Counted from the stretch's first letter, positions 1 through 8,934 are shown. The stretch: 64,000 nt of DNA from Actinopolymorpha sp. NPDC004070 (GCF_040610475.1 NZ_JBEXMJ010000003.1:1-64000), one strand, 5' to 3'. The notes: a model not told the origin generated them from the sequence alone. Program-made: numbers and translations.

Positions 1-41
1 TCCGCCCAGTCCTCCACTTTCAACACCCTCCAAGACTCAGG

Positions 42-75
42 AGGGGGTCAACTTTCGGAGAACCCCAGGGGGTCA
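42..75. repeat. Probable end of an IS21-like insertion sequence
   Basis: The nine-base string AGGGGGTCA occurs at 42-50 and again at 67-75, 25 bases apart, with CAACTTTCGG following the first copy. Spaced repeats of TGACCCCCT beside AAAGTTGACC are typical of the multiple terminal repeats of IS21-family elements in actinobacteria. The second copy touches the stop codon of the truncated SDR gene, so the element probably replaced its 3' end. No transposase is visible because the rest would lie left of the window. Confidence 0.45.
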
Positions 76-618
76 GTCTTCAGGAGGCGGCGACACCGCG
101 AGCTCGGCGGACCAGGTACGGGCGAAGTTTCGTACCGCGGCTTTCGTCGCGCTGTACACGCTCGTACTTGCCACTCCCTTGGAGGCGGCTATGGATGACG
201 TCAGGATGACCGAGGCGCCGTCCGACAGCAGCGGCAGCGCCTTTTGTACCGTGAACAGAAGCCCCTTGACGTTGACGGCGAAGATTCGGTCGAAGTGTTC
301 CTCGGTGATATCTTCCAGCCGCGCGAACTCGCCTACGCCAGCGTTGGCGAACAGCACGTCGATACGGCCGCCTTGCTCTTTGACCTGCGTATAGAGCCGA
401 TCAAGATCTTCAAGAACTGACACGTCGCCTTGCACCGCGACAGCTTGCCCGCCGTCGTGCTCCGCGTTGATCGCCTTCACCACGAGGTCCAGCTCAGCCG
501 GACGTCTGGCGGTGACAAAGACGGTCGCCCCTTCGGATGCAAAACGTCGAGCAGTGGCCGCGCCGATCCCCTCCGAACCACCGGTGATCACAGCCACCTT
601 CCCGTCCAGCAGACCCAT
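73..618 (-). pseudogene. Short-chain dehydrogenase/reductase, 3' truncated
   Basis: This frame encodes the N-terminal three quarters of a classical SDR oxidoreductase. It begins with an NAD(P)-binding TGGSEGIG Rossmann motif at about residue 12, then shows an NAG-type motif (ANAG), a catalytic Ser region (LTSSIAAS) and the YSATK active-site Tyr/Lys. Family members are about 250 residues and continue after the YxxxK helix through a conserved Pro-Gly segment. Here the frame ends after about 181 residues with SPPPED, just where a probable IS end begins. I start at the ATG at 618 because the GTG at 654 only adds a non-conserved leader. The active site is present, but the missing C-terminus makes a functional enzyme unlikely. 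Confidence 0.75.
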
Positions 619-828
619 ACATATCCCTCCCCAGGTTTCCACGGTGTCCCCCACCCAACGGGGCGACCCGAGCCCTCGGTCCTCCAGAAGCAGGGGCTAA
701 GGCTGATCAACGTAATTGGGGGCGGCGCCGCACAAGGCCCAAGGCCAACGAAGGCGGGCATACCGTTATCTGGTCCACGCACCCCTGGTGGCCAAGCTCT
801 GTGTCACGGCCGATCAATGGAGTCGTCG

Positions 829-858
829 CCATGCCAACCCCGGTCTAGTTTGGAATGG
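829..858. promoter_or_regulatory. Inverted repeat, candidate operator upstream of the FMN reductase gene
   Basis: CCATGCCAA at 829-837 pairs with TTGGAATGG at 850-858 with one mismatch across a 12-base spacer. The repeat lies 33 bases before the ATG at 892, where an operator would be expected. No regulator gene is adjacent, so the binding protein is unknown. Confidence 0.3.
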
Positions 859-891
859 CGGTCCATGACCACCGCCACCGAGGAGTCGACC

Positions 892-1558
892 ATGAGTGAA
901 ACCGAGCGTGGAGGACCGGCGGGGTCGCTGCGGTTCTTGGTGTTCTCGTCCTCACTGCGATCAGGTTCGTTCAACACCGCCTTGGCGAGCCTGGCCGGCG
1001 AGGTCATCAAGGCGAAGGGCGGTGACGTCGATCTGGGCTCGATGTCCGACTTCGACACCGTCCTATAACGCAGACGTGGAGCTGGCCGACGGCCTCCCGC
1101 CCGGCGCGGAGGAGTTTCGCCATCGGCTGGAGATGTGCGACGCGTTCGTCATCGCGTCACCAGAGCACAACGCCTCCGTGCCCGGACTCCTCAAGAACCT
1201 GATCGACTGGGTGTCCCGAAGTCGGCCCCAGCCGTTCAACGAGCGCCACTGCCTACTGCTCTCGGCTTCACCGTCGATGGTTGGCGGCAACCGAGGGCTG
1301 TGGGCGCTGCGGGTCCCGCTCGAGCACCTCGGCACCCGCGTCTACCCGGACATGTTCTCCCTCGCCCGGGCGCACAACGCCTTCGACGACCACGGATACC
1401 TCACCAACGACCAACTGCGCGCCCGGTTCGAGTCCACGATCGCCAACTTCATGGACCTCGTCGAGGCATCAACCCACTACCCGTGCATCAAGCGAGCCTG
1501 GGTGGAGTTCCTCGGCGAGCACCCCGACCCGGCAATCGACCGGGTGGAGTCACGATGA
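892..1558 (+). pseudogene. NADPH-dependent FMN reductase family, frameshifted
   Basis: Two overlapping frames together make one flavodoxin-fold NAD(P)H-dependent FMN reductase. The first runs from the ATG at 892 to a TAA at 1068 and carries the phosphate-binding segment SSLRSGSFNTALA. The second continues to 1558 with the family motif EHNASVPGLLKNLIDW and a GGNRG loop. The switch falls at about 1055-1062 and corresponds to one extra base or two missing bases. GAGGAG at 880-885 is a good ribosome binding site for 892. The combined product would be about 220 residues, normal for the family. Either the gene is inactive or the assembly has an indel here. Confidence 0.7.
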
Positions 1559-1571
1559 CGCAGGCCGACCG

Positions 1572-1890
1572 ATGGATCCATCGGCGTACTTCCTACTGAC
1601 TGTGCACCGGTCCGGGCAGACTGTGCTGTGGGAGGGCGACCACTACACCGTCGATGCCCGGCTCCGCATCGAGCCTGCCCCCGGCCATACGCCCGGCTCC
1701 TCGGTCGTATGGCTGCGGTCGGGCTCGGCCCGGGCGGCGTTCGCCGGGGATCTGCTGCACAGCCCACTGCAGATCGTGGAGCCGGACGATTGGCCCCAGC
1801 TTTGACGAGGACGAGCCCCGCGCACGGGACAGTCGCCGCCGGGTGCTGCAGCGTGGTGGTGAGGACGCAACACGCAGTGTCTTGCTCTCT
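1572..1890 (+). pseudogene. Metallo-beta-lactamase-fold hydrolase, C-terminal remnant
   Basis: From about 1572 the frame ending at 1805 reads like the second half of an MBL-fold hydrolase. It has PAPGHTPGS, which carries a metal-binding His, and AFAGDLLHSPLQI, which carries the bridging Asp. After a shift near 1800 the homology resumes in another frame as FDEDEPRARDSRRRVLQR, a helix that normally follows the Asp strand. The N-terminal HxHxDH motif is absent and the end has decayed, so this is a remnant. It follows the broken FMN reductase directly. Confidence 0.6.
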
Positions 1891-1917
1891 GCGCAGCGGG
1901 GTCAGCTGTCCGAAGGG

Positions 1918-3747
1918 CTATTTGAGGGCGCGGTCGAGGTTGTACGCGGCGCTGATCAGCGCAAGGTGGGTGAAGGCTTGTGGGAAGTTGCCGAGCTGTT
2001 CGCCGGTGGCGCCGATCTGTTCGGAGTACAGGCCGAGGTGATTGGCGTAGGTGAGCATCTTGTCGAACACCAGGCGGGCGTCTTCGACTCTTCCGGCTCG
2101 GGCGAGCGCCTCGACGTACCAGAAGCTACACAGCGACATGGTGCCTTCATGTCCGCGCAGACCATCCGGGCTGGCATCGGGATCGTAGCGGTACACGAGC
2201 GAATCCGAGACCAGGTCGCTGGAGATGGCATCCAGCGTGGCCAGCCAGCGAGAGTCCGTGGGGGCGACGAACTTGACCAGCGGCATGATGAGCAGCGACG
2301 CGTCGAGCACATCGTCCTCATAGTGTTGAACGAATGCCTGCCGTTCTCCCGACCAACCATTGGACAGAACCTGCCGGTAGATCGCGTCGCGCTGCCTCGC
2401 CCAGTGGGGCTCGTTGGCCGGGAGGCCGCGCTGCCGGGCGATTCTGATCGCGCGTTCGATCGCCACCCATGACAGCACGCGGGTGTACGTAAAATGCTTG
2501 GGTCCTCCGCGGGTCTCCCAGATTCCCTCGTCGGCTTGGTCCCAGTGCTCGCAGAGCCAGTCGACGGTTCTGGTGAGATCGTCCCAGAGGTCGATCCCGA
2601 TCGGCTCACCGTACTTGTTGTAGAGGTAGACCGAATCGATGAGTTCACCGTAGATGTCAAGCTGGCGCTGTGCGGCGGCACTGTTCCCGATGCGGACCGG
2701 TGCTGACCCGCGGTAACCCTGCAGATGAGTTAGTTCTGACTCTGGCAGGTCTGCGCGCCCGTCGATGCCGTACATGATCTGCAGTGGCTCGGCCCCCGGA
2801 CCGCGATGGTCTCGAAGCCGGTCGCCGAGCCAGCCCATGAATGCCTGCGCCTCCTGGGTGAACCCGAGGCGGAGCAATGCGTAGACCGAGAACGCGGCGT
2901 CTCTGAGCCAGGTATGGCGGTAGTCCCAGTTGCGTTCTCCTCCGAACTTCTCCGGAAGACTCGTCGTCGCCGCCGCGACGATAGCTCCTGTAGGGGCGTA
3001 GGTCAGCAGTTTCAGCACCAGTGCAGAGCGGTGTACGACCTCCCGCCAGCGCCCGGTGTAGCGTGATTGGGCGAGCCAACTCCGCCAGAACTGCACGGTC
3101 TGACGAAACAACATCTCGGCCTCCCGCGTGGGGCAGACGCGCGGCACGGTGCTGCTGGTCAGCCTGTCAAGGACGAAGGGTGCGGTCTCGCCTTCACGCA
3201 ACACGAACCGTGCGGTGACGTCCTGATCGGATTGGTCCAGCTGGACCGTGGCTGACAGCGCCAGAGTCAGCGACTCCCCCTCGAAGATGGCGTGCCCGCC
3301 TTCGAAACGAAGCTTGTGCTGCTCGCGCCCGTAGTCGAAACGGGGCGCAACCTCGACCACGAAGGGCACGCTGCCCCGCGTGCACACGACACGGCGAACC
3401 AGCCGGTGCCGCTCCACCTCCCTGACGTCCCCCATGATGGGCATGAAGTCCTGAACCTCGGCCACACCGCCGGCCGTGAAGAAGCGGGTGATCAAGATAT
3501 TGGTGTCCGGAAAATACAGCTGCTTGGAAGTGATCGGCTCTTCTGGATGCAGCGCGAACCTTCCTCCGCGTCGAGCATCGAGGATCGAGGCGAATACGCT
3601 GGGCGAATCGAAGCGTGGGCAGCAATACCAGTCGATCGTCCCGTCCGTACCAACCAGCGCACACGTACGCAGGTCGCCGATCACGCCATGGTCGGCAATC
3701 GGAAGATAATCTGCGGTGGCACGGGAATCGCTCACGAAGGTTGCCAT
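1918..3747 (-). CDS. Glycoside hydrolase family 15 protein (glucoamylase/trehalase-like)
   Basis: This 609-residue protein has full GH15 length. The N-terminal beta-sandwich domain starts with the motif IADHGVIGDLRTCALVGTDG and is followed by the (alpha/alpha)6 catalytic barrel. The barrel shows GERNWDYRHTWLRDAAF at about residue 270, EGIWE, and a C-terminal EGTMSLCSFWYVEAL. The last two contain the glutamates expected to act as general acid and base. Actinobacterial GH15 proteins of this layout hydrolyse alpha-glucosides, and some are trehalases; the substrate cannot be read from the sequence. No signal peptide is seen, so it is cytoplasmic. GGGAGGA lies five bases before the ATG. It is one of the few intact genes in the first 5 kb. 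Confidence 0.9.
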   Translation of the reverse strand: MATFVSDSRATADYLPIADHGVIGDLRTCALVGTDGTIDWYCCPRFDSPSVFASILDARRGGRFALHPEEPITSKQLYFPDTNILITRFFTAGGVAEVQDFMPIMGDVREVERHRLVRRVVCTRGSVPFVVEVAPRFDYGREQHKLRFEGGHAIFEGESLTLALSATVQLDQSDQDVTARFVLREGETAPFVLDRLTSSTVPRVCPTREAEMLFRQTVQFWRSWLAQSRYTGRWREVVHRSALVLKLLTYAPTGAIVAAATTSLPEKFGGERNWDYRHTWLRDAAFSVYALLRLGFTQEAQAFMGWLGDRLRDHRGPGAEPLQIMYGIDGRADLPESELTHLQGYRGSAPVRIGNSAAAQRQLDIYGELIDSVYLYNKYGEPIGIDLWDDLTRTVDWLCEHWDQADEGIWETRGGPKHFTYTRVLSWVAIERAIRIARQRGLPANEPHWARQRDAIYRQVLSNGWSGERQAFVQHYEDDVLDASLLIMPLVKFVAPTDSRWLATLDAISSDLVSDSLVYRYDPDASPDGLRGHEGTMSLCSFWYVEALARAGRVEDARLVFDKMLTYANHLGLYSEQIGATGEQLGNFPQAFTHLALISAAYNLDRALK

Positions 3748-3832
3748 CGCTGTCCTCCCTTTTGGAAAACTCGGTCGCGGCAGGTGCCAAACGGGCTTTG
3801 GTGGAATGTTGTCCTACGAGCCGGCTCGTCGG

Positions 3833-4251
3833 TCATTTCCCATAGCCCGCCGCCACCTGCCCCATCAGCGTCGCGAAGGGCATGTCGAGCGCGGCATAGA
3901 CATCGTTGGCACGAGGATCGGCGTTGTCTGCCATGATCTCGACCACGAGGGTGGCGTAGTCAGACACCTCTATCCCTAGGACTGTCAGGCGCGCAAGGCC
4001 AGCTTCGCGCTTGTGGTGGCTGAAGGTTCCGCAGGCGTCGATGGCGACCACCGGCTGATAGCCGTCCGCCTGCGCCGCGATCGCCGGGAGCGACGCGCAC
4101 ACCTCGAATGAGAGCCCGGCAATCCCACGACATTGTGCTTGAGCTCAGCCACACCGATGTCCCGCACACCGGTGAAGAGGCCTGTCTGGTGATCGATCAG
4201 CAGGACCGCGGTGTTGTCTCTTGTCATCCTCGTGCGTTGTTCCGTAGCCAT
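3833..4251 (-). pseudogene. Isochorismatase-family hydrolase with a large internal deletion
   Basis: The first 30 codons, from the ATG at 4251, give the normal isochorismatase start with LLIDHQTGLFTGVRD, whose Asp is the first catalytic residue. At about 4122-4126 the reading shifts directly into the family's C-terminal third: AGLSFEVCASLPAIAAQADG, which holds the nucleophile Cys, then IDACGTFS, ending at 3833. About 70-80 residues containing the catalytic Lys are missing. The two ends join in different frames, so no full protein can be made. Family length is about 200 residues; only about 120 remain. Confidence 0.7.
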
Positions 4252-5198
4252 GTTCGCCACCCACCCCTCCGAGTGCCGATCATGCTTCAACTGGCGGCGT
4301 CACTGGCGTGGTGCCTGGGGGCCGGCGAGGTGGCAGTCGCGACGTACGGCCGCCCGTGCCGCTCGAAGGGACGCCGGTCGACGAGCACCACGTAGTCGGC
4401 GAGTTCCCCCAATCGACGCTACCGCGGAAGCTATGAAGCAATGCGGTTGCCGGGTTTGCCCGAATTCATGCCTACCCCTGCCAGCGGGTCGAGACCCGGT
4501 TCATTGCCTTGCCCGAAAGCGACAGCCACAGCCGTTAATGGGTGACATGTCGTACCACGACCGGCAGCCCGGCCTTCGGGCATGGGCCCAGCAGGTTGTC
4601 GCTGGCGAGTGCGTGCCAGGGATGGCATCAGGTAGATTCCGCCTCCTACCGTCTGAGCCACGTGGCCGTAGATATGGCCGGAGGGTGCGCCGCCTCGGCG
4701 GCACGCTCTTACGAGTTCAAGGTGCCGCTCACGCTGCCACTGACGGTCGCACGAGCGGTTCAGGGTATCTCGGGCCGAGGACTATCCGGGGCGCTGCTCC
4801 CTGGACCCCTGGTCCTCACTCCGGCCTGGTGCCGACCCCTCTGCCATCGGACGGCCACCGCAGGCGGCGCCGACCGATGGCAGAGGAGCCTCGAATCTGA
4901 GGTATGTGCTATGCCTCTTCAGCGCAGTTCGCCGCGCTAGGGCTCCGGCTCACCAGAGCCGGCCGGGCCGCCTCCGACAGGCACCTCGCGGCACTCCGAG
5001 CGATCGTCGACAGCACCAGGTGAGGTCGGTGATCCGCTTGGACGGCGGATGGGCGCCGCGCGTTCGTACGGCGGCCTTGCTGCGTGATCGACCTGTACGC
5101 GCCGGAATACTTTCGCCGGAGGTTCGCGACCTCATCGCCAGTGTGCTGCCGGCGCGGCCCCACCAGCGTCCTTGCCAAGGCTGTCGGGACGAGTCGGC
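4252..5198. other. No supportable gene; decayed sequence
   Basis: No frame here gives a recognisable family. A short plus-strand frame from about 4904 to 5024 (39 codons) has coding-like composition rich in Ala, Arg and Leu but no identifiable domain. Longer open frames are of mixed composition with no convincing starts. I read the stretch as degraded sequence between the deleted isochorismatase gene and the permease/transposase junction. Confidence 0.4.
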
Positions 5199-5365
5199 TC
5201 ACTGCTTGACTGCACCGGCGACGCCTTCGACGAAGTATCGCTGGAGTAGGAGGAAAACGACGATGACCGGTAGCAGGCTGATCGTGCTTGCGGCCGATAT
5301 CTGTGAGTAGCTCGTCAGGTTCTCTCCCTGGAAGCTGTACACACCCACAGCGAGCGTTATTCGGG
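5199..5365 (-). pseudogene. Carbohydrate ABC transporter permease, C-terminal fragment
   Basis: About 54 residues match the extreme C-terminus of a MalG-type sugar ABC permease. They comprise a helix with SQISAASTISLLPVIVVFLL followed by the characteristic QRYFVEGVAGAVKQ and a stop. The remainder, including the EAA loop, is missing because the frame joins IS481-type transposase sequence at about 5365. No ATP-binding or solute-binding partner lies nearby, so the original sugar-uptake operon has been lost from this place. Confidence 0.7.
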
Positions 5366-5718
5366 GCAGGCACGACCGTCCCCCGCCTGGCCAGGTAGCG
5401 GCTGACCGTGGCGGGTGAGACCCGCACACCGTGGTGGTGGCGAAGGTGCCAGCAGATCGTCGCCGGGCCGGCGTCCAGACCCTGCTCGGCCAGCTCCTTA
5501 CGCAGCCGCACGATCAACTCCACCGTGGCCGCCGGTGCCGCGTTCGGTGAGGTCTTCGGCCGCCGCGATCGCGGCTCGAACGCCGCCTGCCCCTCTGCCC
5601 GGTAGCGGGTCACGAGCCGGCTCACCCAGCTTTGAGACACGCCGTAGGTCCGCGCCACCGCGCTTTGACTACGGCCCTCGACAACGACAGCGGTGATCAC
5701 AAGACGCGCCTTCGACAT
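5366..5718 (-). pseudogene. IS481-type transposase, N-terminal fragment
   Basis: From the ATG at 5718 the frame encodes the N-terminal DNA-binding part of an IS481-family transposase. A helix-turn-helix reads SQSAVARTYGVSQSWVSRLV, followed by a basic linker, a second helical region and ATVSRYLARRGTVVPAP. The next element should be the DDE integrase core, but at about 5365 the sequence changes to the ABC permease fragment. Only about 118 of roughly 330 residues remain. Recognisable IS-end repeats lie just upstream at 5748-5783, so this is the left part of an element whose right part was lost by deletion or recombination. Confidence 0.8.
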
Positions 5719-5747
5719 CGACCGACACTCAGCCGCCGCCTATTCGC

Positions 5748-5783
5748 ATGTCTTGAGACACGCCATTCCGATGTCCTGAAACA
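5748..5783. repeat. Terminal repeats of the truncated IS481-type element
   Basis: ATGTCTTGAGACA at 5748-5760 and ATGTCCTGAAACA at 5771-5783 match at 11 of 13 positions and lie 23 bases apart, upstream of the transposase start. Repeated TGTCT(C/T)AGGACAT-like units are typical of IS481-family ends. Confidence 0.6.
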
Positions 5784-5868
5784 CAACACCACAGGCGGCT
5801 CCCCTCATCACCGCAGGTCAGCGGTCCTAAGCCCTCATCAGTAACAACACGCCGATCACCAGCGTGGC

Positions 5869-6300
5869 ATGGTTCGTGCCATAAGCGGCCCGGACTCCGC
5901 GTCATGCCACGTGCGACGGGTCGTCAACGACGCCAGCGGGGAAACATCGAGGAGCTCCCGAGCGGGGGGCTACCGGGTGCATGTGTATGCAGGCGTCGAT
6001 CCTGTGACGAAGCGTCCTCACTACCTTCGCCGGACGGTTGCTGCTGGCCGGGATGCGGTGCGGCAGGCGGAGAAGGTCCGCACGCAGCTTCTCGCCCAGG
6101 TTGACGAGCGACGGAACCCGCGGACCCGGGCGACCGTGAACCAGCTGCTCGACCGCTGGCTGGAGATGGTCGAGCTCGAACGCACGACGCGGGTCGGCTA
6201 CGTCGGAAAGATCGAGAAGCACATTCGTCCGACGATCGGCAAGGTCGCCACGGCTCTGGAAGTACTCCAATGCTTCAGGGCTGTCGTTGTACTCGAGTAG
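5869..6300 (+). pseudogene. Tyrosine-type phage integrase, N-terminal fragment
   Basis: This 143-codon frame has the N-terminal Arm-type DNA-binding segment of a site-specific integrase (GGYRVHVYAGVDPVTKRPHY). The start of the SAM-like core-binding domain follows (RWLEMVELERTTRVGY, HIRPTIGKV). The catalytic Arg-His-Arg-Tyr domain is completely absent, and the frame stops at a TAG at 6300 after about 20 unrelated residues. It indicates that an integrative element once ended near here. No attachment site could be recognised. Confidence 0.7.
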
Positions 6301-6492
6301 GCCGCCGACTTTCTCGGCGAGTACGACTCCCTGGTGCTCGGCTCCCTGTTGTTCGCTGCGGCGATCAGCCGACGCAACAACGCACGACTCGCGATCGAGC
6401 GGACGTGTCGCCAGCTCGGCCGAGTGATCGAGCATCTCGACAAGGCCGGGGCCGAGCATCCGCTTCGGATCGTTCCCCTGAAACGTAGGTAA
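6301..6492 (+). pseudogene. Unrecognised gene remnant following the integrase fragment
   Basis: Directly after the TAG of the integrase fragment, 63 further codons stay open in the same frame up to a TAA at 6492. They read as helical, protein-like sequence, including AIERTCRQLGRVIEHLDKAG and HPLRIVPLKRR. There is no start codon with a ribosome binding site. I cannot assign a family. It is probably the C-terminus of a gene from the same lost element, fused by deletion. From 6493 to 6733 I see nothing supportable apart from a repeated CTGGCAGATCCC. Confidence 0.35.
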
Positions 6493-6733
6493 CGGCAGGC
6501 GGCGAACTCTGGCAGATCCCACGGCGACCCGATACGAAACCGCTGGCAGATCCCCGCCAGCATTAGACGGTGGTCATTGCCCGGACGGCCGCGATGTCCG
6601 ACCCCACAGAGGGTCGCTGGGAGGGCCGGAATGCCGGTACCAATCTGCTTCGGGCCGGGCATCCTGTGGTTGTTGTCGAGTGGGTCGGCGGGAACGGCGG
6701 GGGACTGGTGGCCCTTTCCGGAGGTCGGTGTGC

Positions 6734-6982
6734 ATGAGTCGGGCGGGGCTGGCCGAGTTGACGGAGTGGGCGCGGGCGCGGCTGCCCTGGCTGACAGATG
6801 ACGCGTACGGCGCGATTCTCGATCGGATCGAGCTTTATCGCAGTGGTCGGTTGGTCCCGTTGGATGACCTGCACCGCTCGGTTGAGCAGAACCTGCGCTC
6901 GATCGTCGCGGCAATGGCGCGCCCGGATTTCTCGCTGGGCCTGACACTGGCGCACCAGACTGGCTGGCGTCGGGCCAATTGA
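6734..6982 (+). pseudogene. PucR-type regulator, N-terminal fragment
   Basis: The 82-codon frame from the ATG at 6734 resembles the N-terminal all-helical sensor region of PucR/CdaR-like regulators. It has LPWLTDDAYGAILDRIELYR, LHRSVEQNLRSIVAAMA, and an HQTGWRRA segment where intact relatives have RETGRRRA followed by about 300 more residues. The frame stops there, 15 bases before the DyP start, so sensor and helix-turn-helix domains are missing. It could also be a short expressed protein in the DyP-encapsulin operon, but the abrupt end in a conserved motif favours truncation. Confidence 0.5.
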
Positions 6983-6997
6983 ATGAGACGAGGGTCG

Positions 6998-8035
6998 ATG
7001 AGTTTGCAGTGCACAACCCAGGGCACGCCACAGGAGGTCCTGCAGCCGCCGGCGAGGGCGGCGATCTTCCTCGTGGTGACGGTGTGCCCTGGCGCCGAGG
7101 CTGAGGTGCTCGATCTGTTCGCCGACGTCGCCGGGTTGGTCCGGGCGGTCGGGTTCCGGCAGCCGGAGGACGGCCTGAGCTGTGTGGTGGGTATCGGCGC
7201 GGACGCGTGGGATCGGCTGTACGTCCTGCCCCGGCCGAAGGGCCTGCATACCTTCCGGGCGCTGAGCGGGAGCAAGCACGCGGCGGTGTCGACTCCTGGT
7301 GACCTGCTGTTCCACGTGCGCGCGCGGCGGATGGATCTGTGTTTCGAGCTCGCCCGGCAGCTGATGATCAGGCTGGCCGGACGGGTCGAGGTCGTCGACG
7401 AGGTGCACGGTTTCCGGTATTTCGACGAACGCGACCTGCTGGGTTTCGTCGACGGAACGGAGAACCCAGGTGGCGCGGACGCGGTGGACGCGGTGCAGGT
7501 CGGGCAGGAGGATCCCCGGTTCGCGGGGAGCAGCTACGTCATCGTGCAGAAGTACCTCCACGACCTGACCGCCTGGGACGCGCTGCCGGTGGAGGAGCAG
7601 GAGCGGGTGATCGGCCGCCACAAGCTGAGCGATATCGAACTTCCGGACGAGGTGAAACCGTCCAACTCCCACGTGGCTGCGAACACGATCACCGACCCGG
7701 ACGGGACAGAGCGGAAGATCGTCCGCGACAACATGCCGTTCGGTTCACTCGGTGCCGGGGAGTTCGGCACCTATTTCATCGGATACGCCTCCACGCCCGA
7801 GGTGATTGAGCAGATGCTGAGGAACATGTTCATCGGGAACCCGGCCGGCAACTACGACCGGATCCTGGACTTCTCGGTGGCTGTGACCGGAAACCTGTTC
7901 TTCGTGCCCACCGCGGATTTCCTCTCCGACCCGCCCGCATCCGACCCGCCCCACCTCGCCGCCGCCGACGGTACGCCGGCAGGCGTCGATGGCTCATTGG
8001 ACGTCGGCAGCCTGAAAGGGAGAGCCAGCTCATGA
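6998..8035 (+). CDS. Dye-decolourising (DyP-type) haem peroxidase, encapsulin cargo
   Basis: The 345-residue protein is a DyP peroxidase that reduces H2O2 while oxidising dyes or other reductants. The diagnostic GFVDGTENP is at 149-157, with distal Asp152. The proximal haem ligand is His225 in SNSHVAANT, and the distal Arg243 lies in IVRDNMPFG. After a Pro/Ala-rich linker the C-terminus is DGSLDVGSLKGRASS, a clear encapsulin cargo-loading peptide of the (D/G)SLxxGSLKG type. The ATG at 6998 has GACGAGGG upstream; an ATG at 6983 is in frame but has no better site. It overlaps the shell gene by four bases (ATGA), so both should be made together. Confidence 0.95.
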   Translation: MSLQCTTQGTPQEVLQPPARAAIFLVVTVCPGAEAEVLDLFADVAGLVRAVGFRQPEDGLSCVVGIGADAWDRLYVLPRPKGLHTFRALSGSKHAAVSTPGDLLFHVRARRMDLCFELARQLMIRLAGRVEVVDEVHGFRYFDERDLLGFVDGTENPGGADAVDAVQVGQEDPRFAGSSYVIVQKYLHDLTAWDALPVEEQERVIGRHKLSDIELPDEVKPSNSHVAANTITDPDGTERKIVRDNMPFGSLGAGEFGTYFIGYASTPEVIEQMLRNMFIGNPAGNYDRILDFSVAVTGNLFFVPTADFLSDPPASDPPHLAAADGTPAGVDGSLDVGSLKGRASS

Positions 8036-8847
8036 AGAACCTGCACCGCGAACTCGCGCCGATCTCCGACGCCGCATGGACCGCCATCGAGGCCGAGGCC
8101 CGTCGAACGTTCATCCGGAACGTCGCCGGCCGCCGGGTCGTGGACGTGGTCGGCCCGACCGGGCCGGCGCTGGCGGCGGTTGGCACTGGGCACGTCCGGG
8201 CCGTCGATGCACCGGGCGGCGGGCTGCCCGACGGCGTGGTCGTGCACCAGAGGCTGGCGCAGCCTGCGATCGAACTACGCGTTCCGTTCACAGTCTCTCG
8301 ACAGGCCGTGGACGACGTCGAGCGCGGCGCGAAGGACTCCGACTGGCAGCCCGTGAAGGACGCCGCGCAGCAGATCGCGTACGCGGAGGACCGCGCGATC
8401 GTGGCCGGGTTGGACGCGGCAGGGATCGTGGGAATCGCGCCGTTGAGCTCCAACCCTGCACACCTGTTGCCCGCGGACGTACCGGAGACGCCGGACGCTG
8501 TGGCGCGGGCGATCAGCGCGCTACGGCTGGCGGGTGTCGCCGGGCCGTACAGCTTGCTGCTGTCGGCCGAGGCATACACATCGGTAGCGGAGACCACCGA
8601 CCACGGCTACCCGATCCTCGACCATCTGGCACGGTTGCTCGGGGACGGGCAGATCGTATGGGCGCCCGCCCTCGAGGGTGGCCTGTTGGTGTCGACGCGC
8701 GGTGGTGACTTCGAGCTGCACCTGGGGCAGGAGGTGTCGATCGGGTATCTGTCCCACGACACGAACACTGTCCAGCTGTATCTCGAGGAGTCGTTCGCGT
8801 TCCTGGCCTTGACGGCCGAGGCCAGCGTCCCGCTCACCTCCGGGTGA
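8032..8847 (+). CDS. Family 1 encapsulin shell protein
   Basis: This 271-residue protein has the HK97-fold encapsulin layout. The N-terminal helix begins MKNLHRELAPISDAAW. The E-loop/P-domain region contains LRVPFTVSRQAVDDVERGAKDSDW, and the A-domain has YSLLLSAEAY and YPILDHLARLL, ending in the family's ESFAFL segment. Such shells self-assemble into icosahedral compartments of about 24 nm in the cytoplasm and bind cargo C-terminal peptides on the inner wall. The start overlaps the DyP stop, and the DyP carries the matching peptide, so this is a standard DyP nanocompartment. AAAGGGAGAGCCAGCTC precedes the ATG and gives a good ribosome binding site. Confidence 0.95.
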   Translation: MKNLHRELAPISDAAWTAIEAEARRTFIRNVAGRRVVDVVGPTGPALAAVGTGHVRAVDAPGGGLPDGVVVHQRLAQPAIELRVPFTVSRQAVDDVERGAKDSDWQPVKDAAQQIAYAEDRAIVAGLDAAGIVGIAPLSSNPAHLLPADVPETPDAVARAISALRLAGVAGPYSLLLSAEAYTSVAETTDHGYPILDHLARLLGDGQIVWAPALEGGLLVSTRGGDFELHLGQEVSIGYLSHDTNTVQLYLEESFAFLALTAEASVPLTSG

Positions 8848-8934
8848 CCGCCGAGATGGACGTGCTGCTGCCGCTCACAGTTCGGTGACGCGTGCCGTCA
8901 GCGTGGGTAGTCTGCGTCGATCCAAGCCTTGATC

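Noticed and set aside
5902..6522. 206-residue minus-strand frame opposite the integrase fragment
   Set aside because: Some segments read plausibly, but the plus strand shows the integrase Arm and core-binding motifs and there is no family match on the minus strand.
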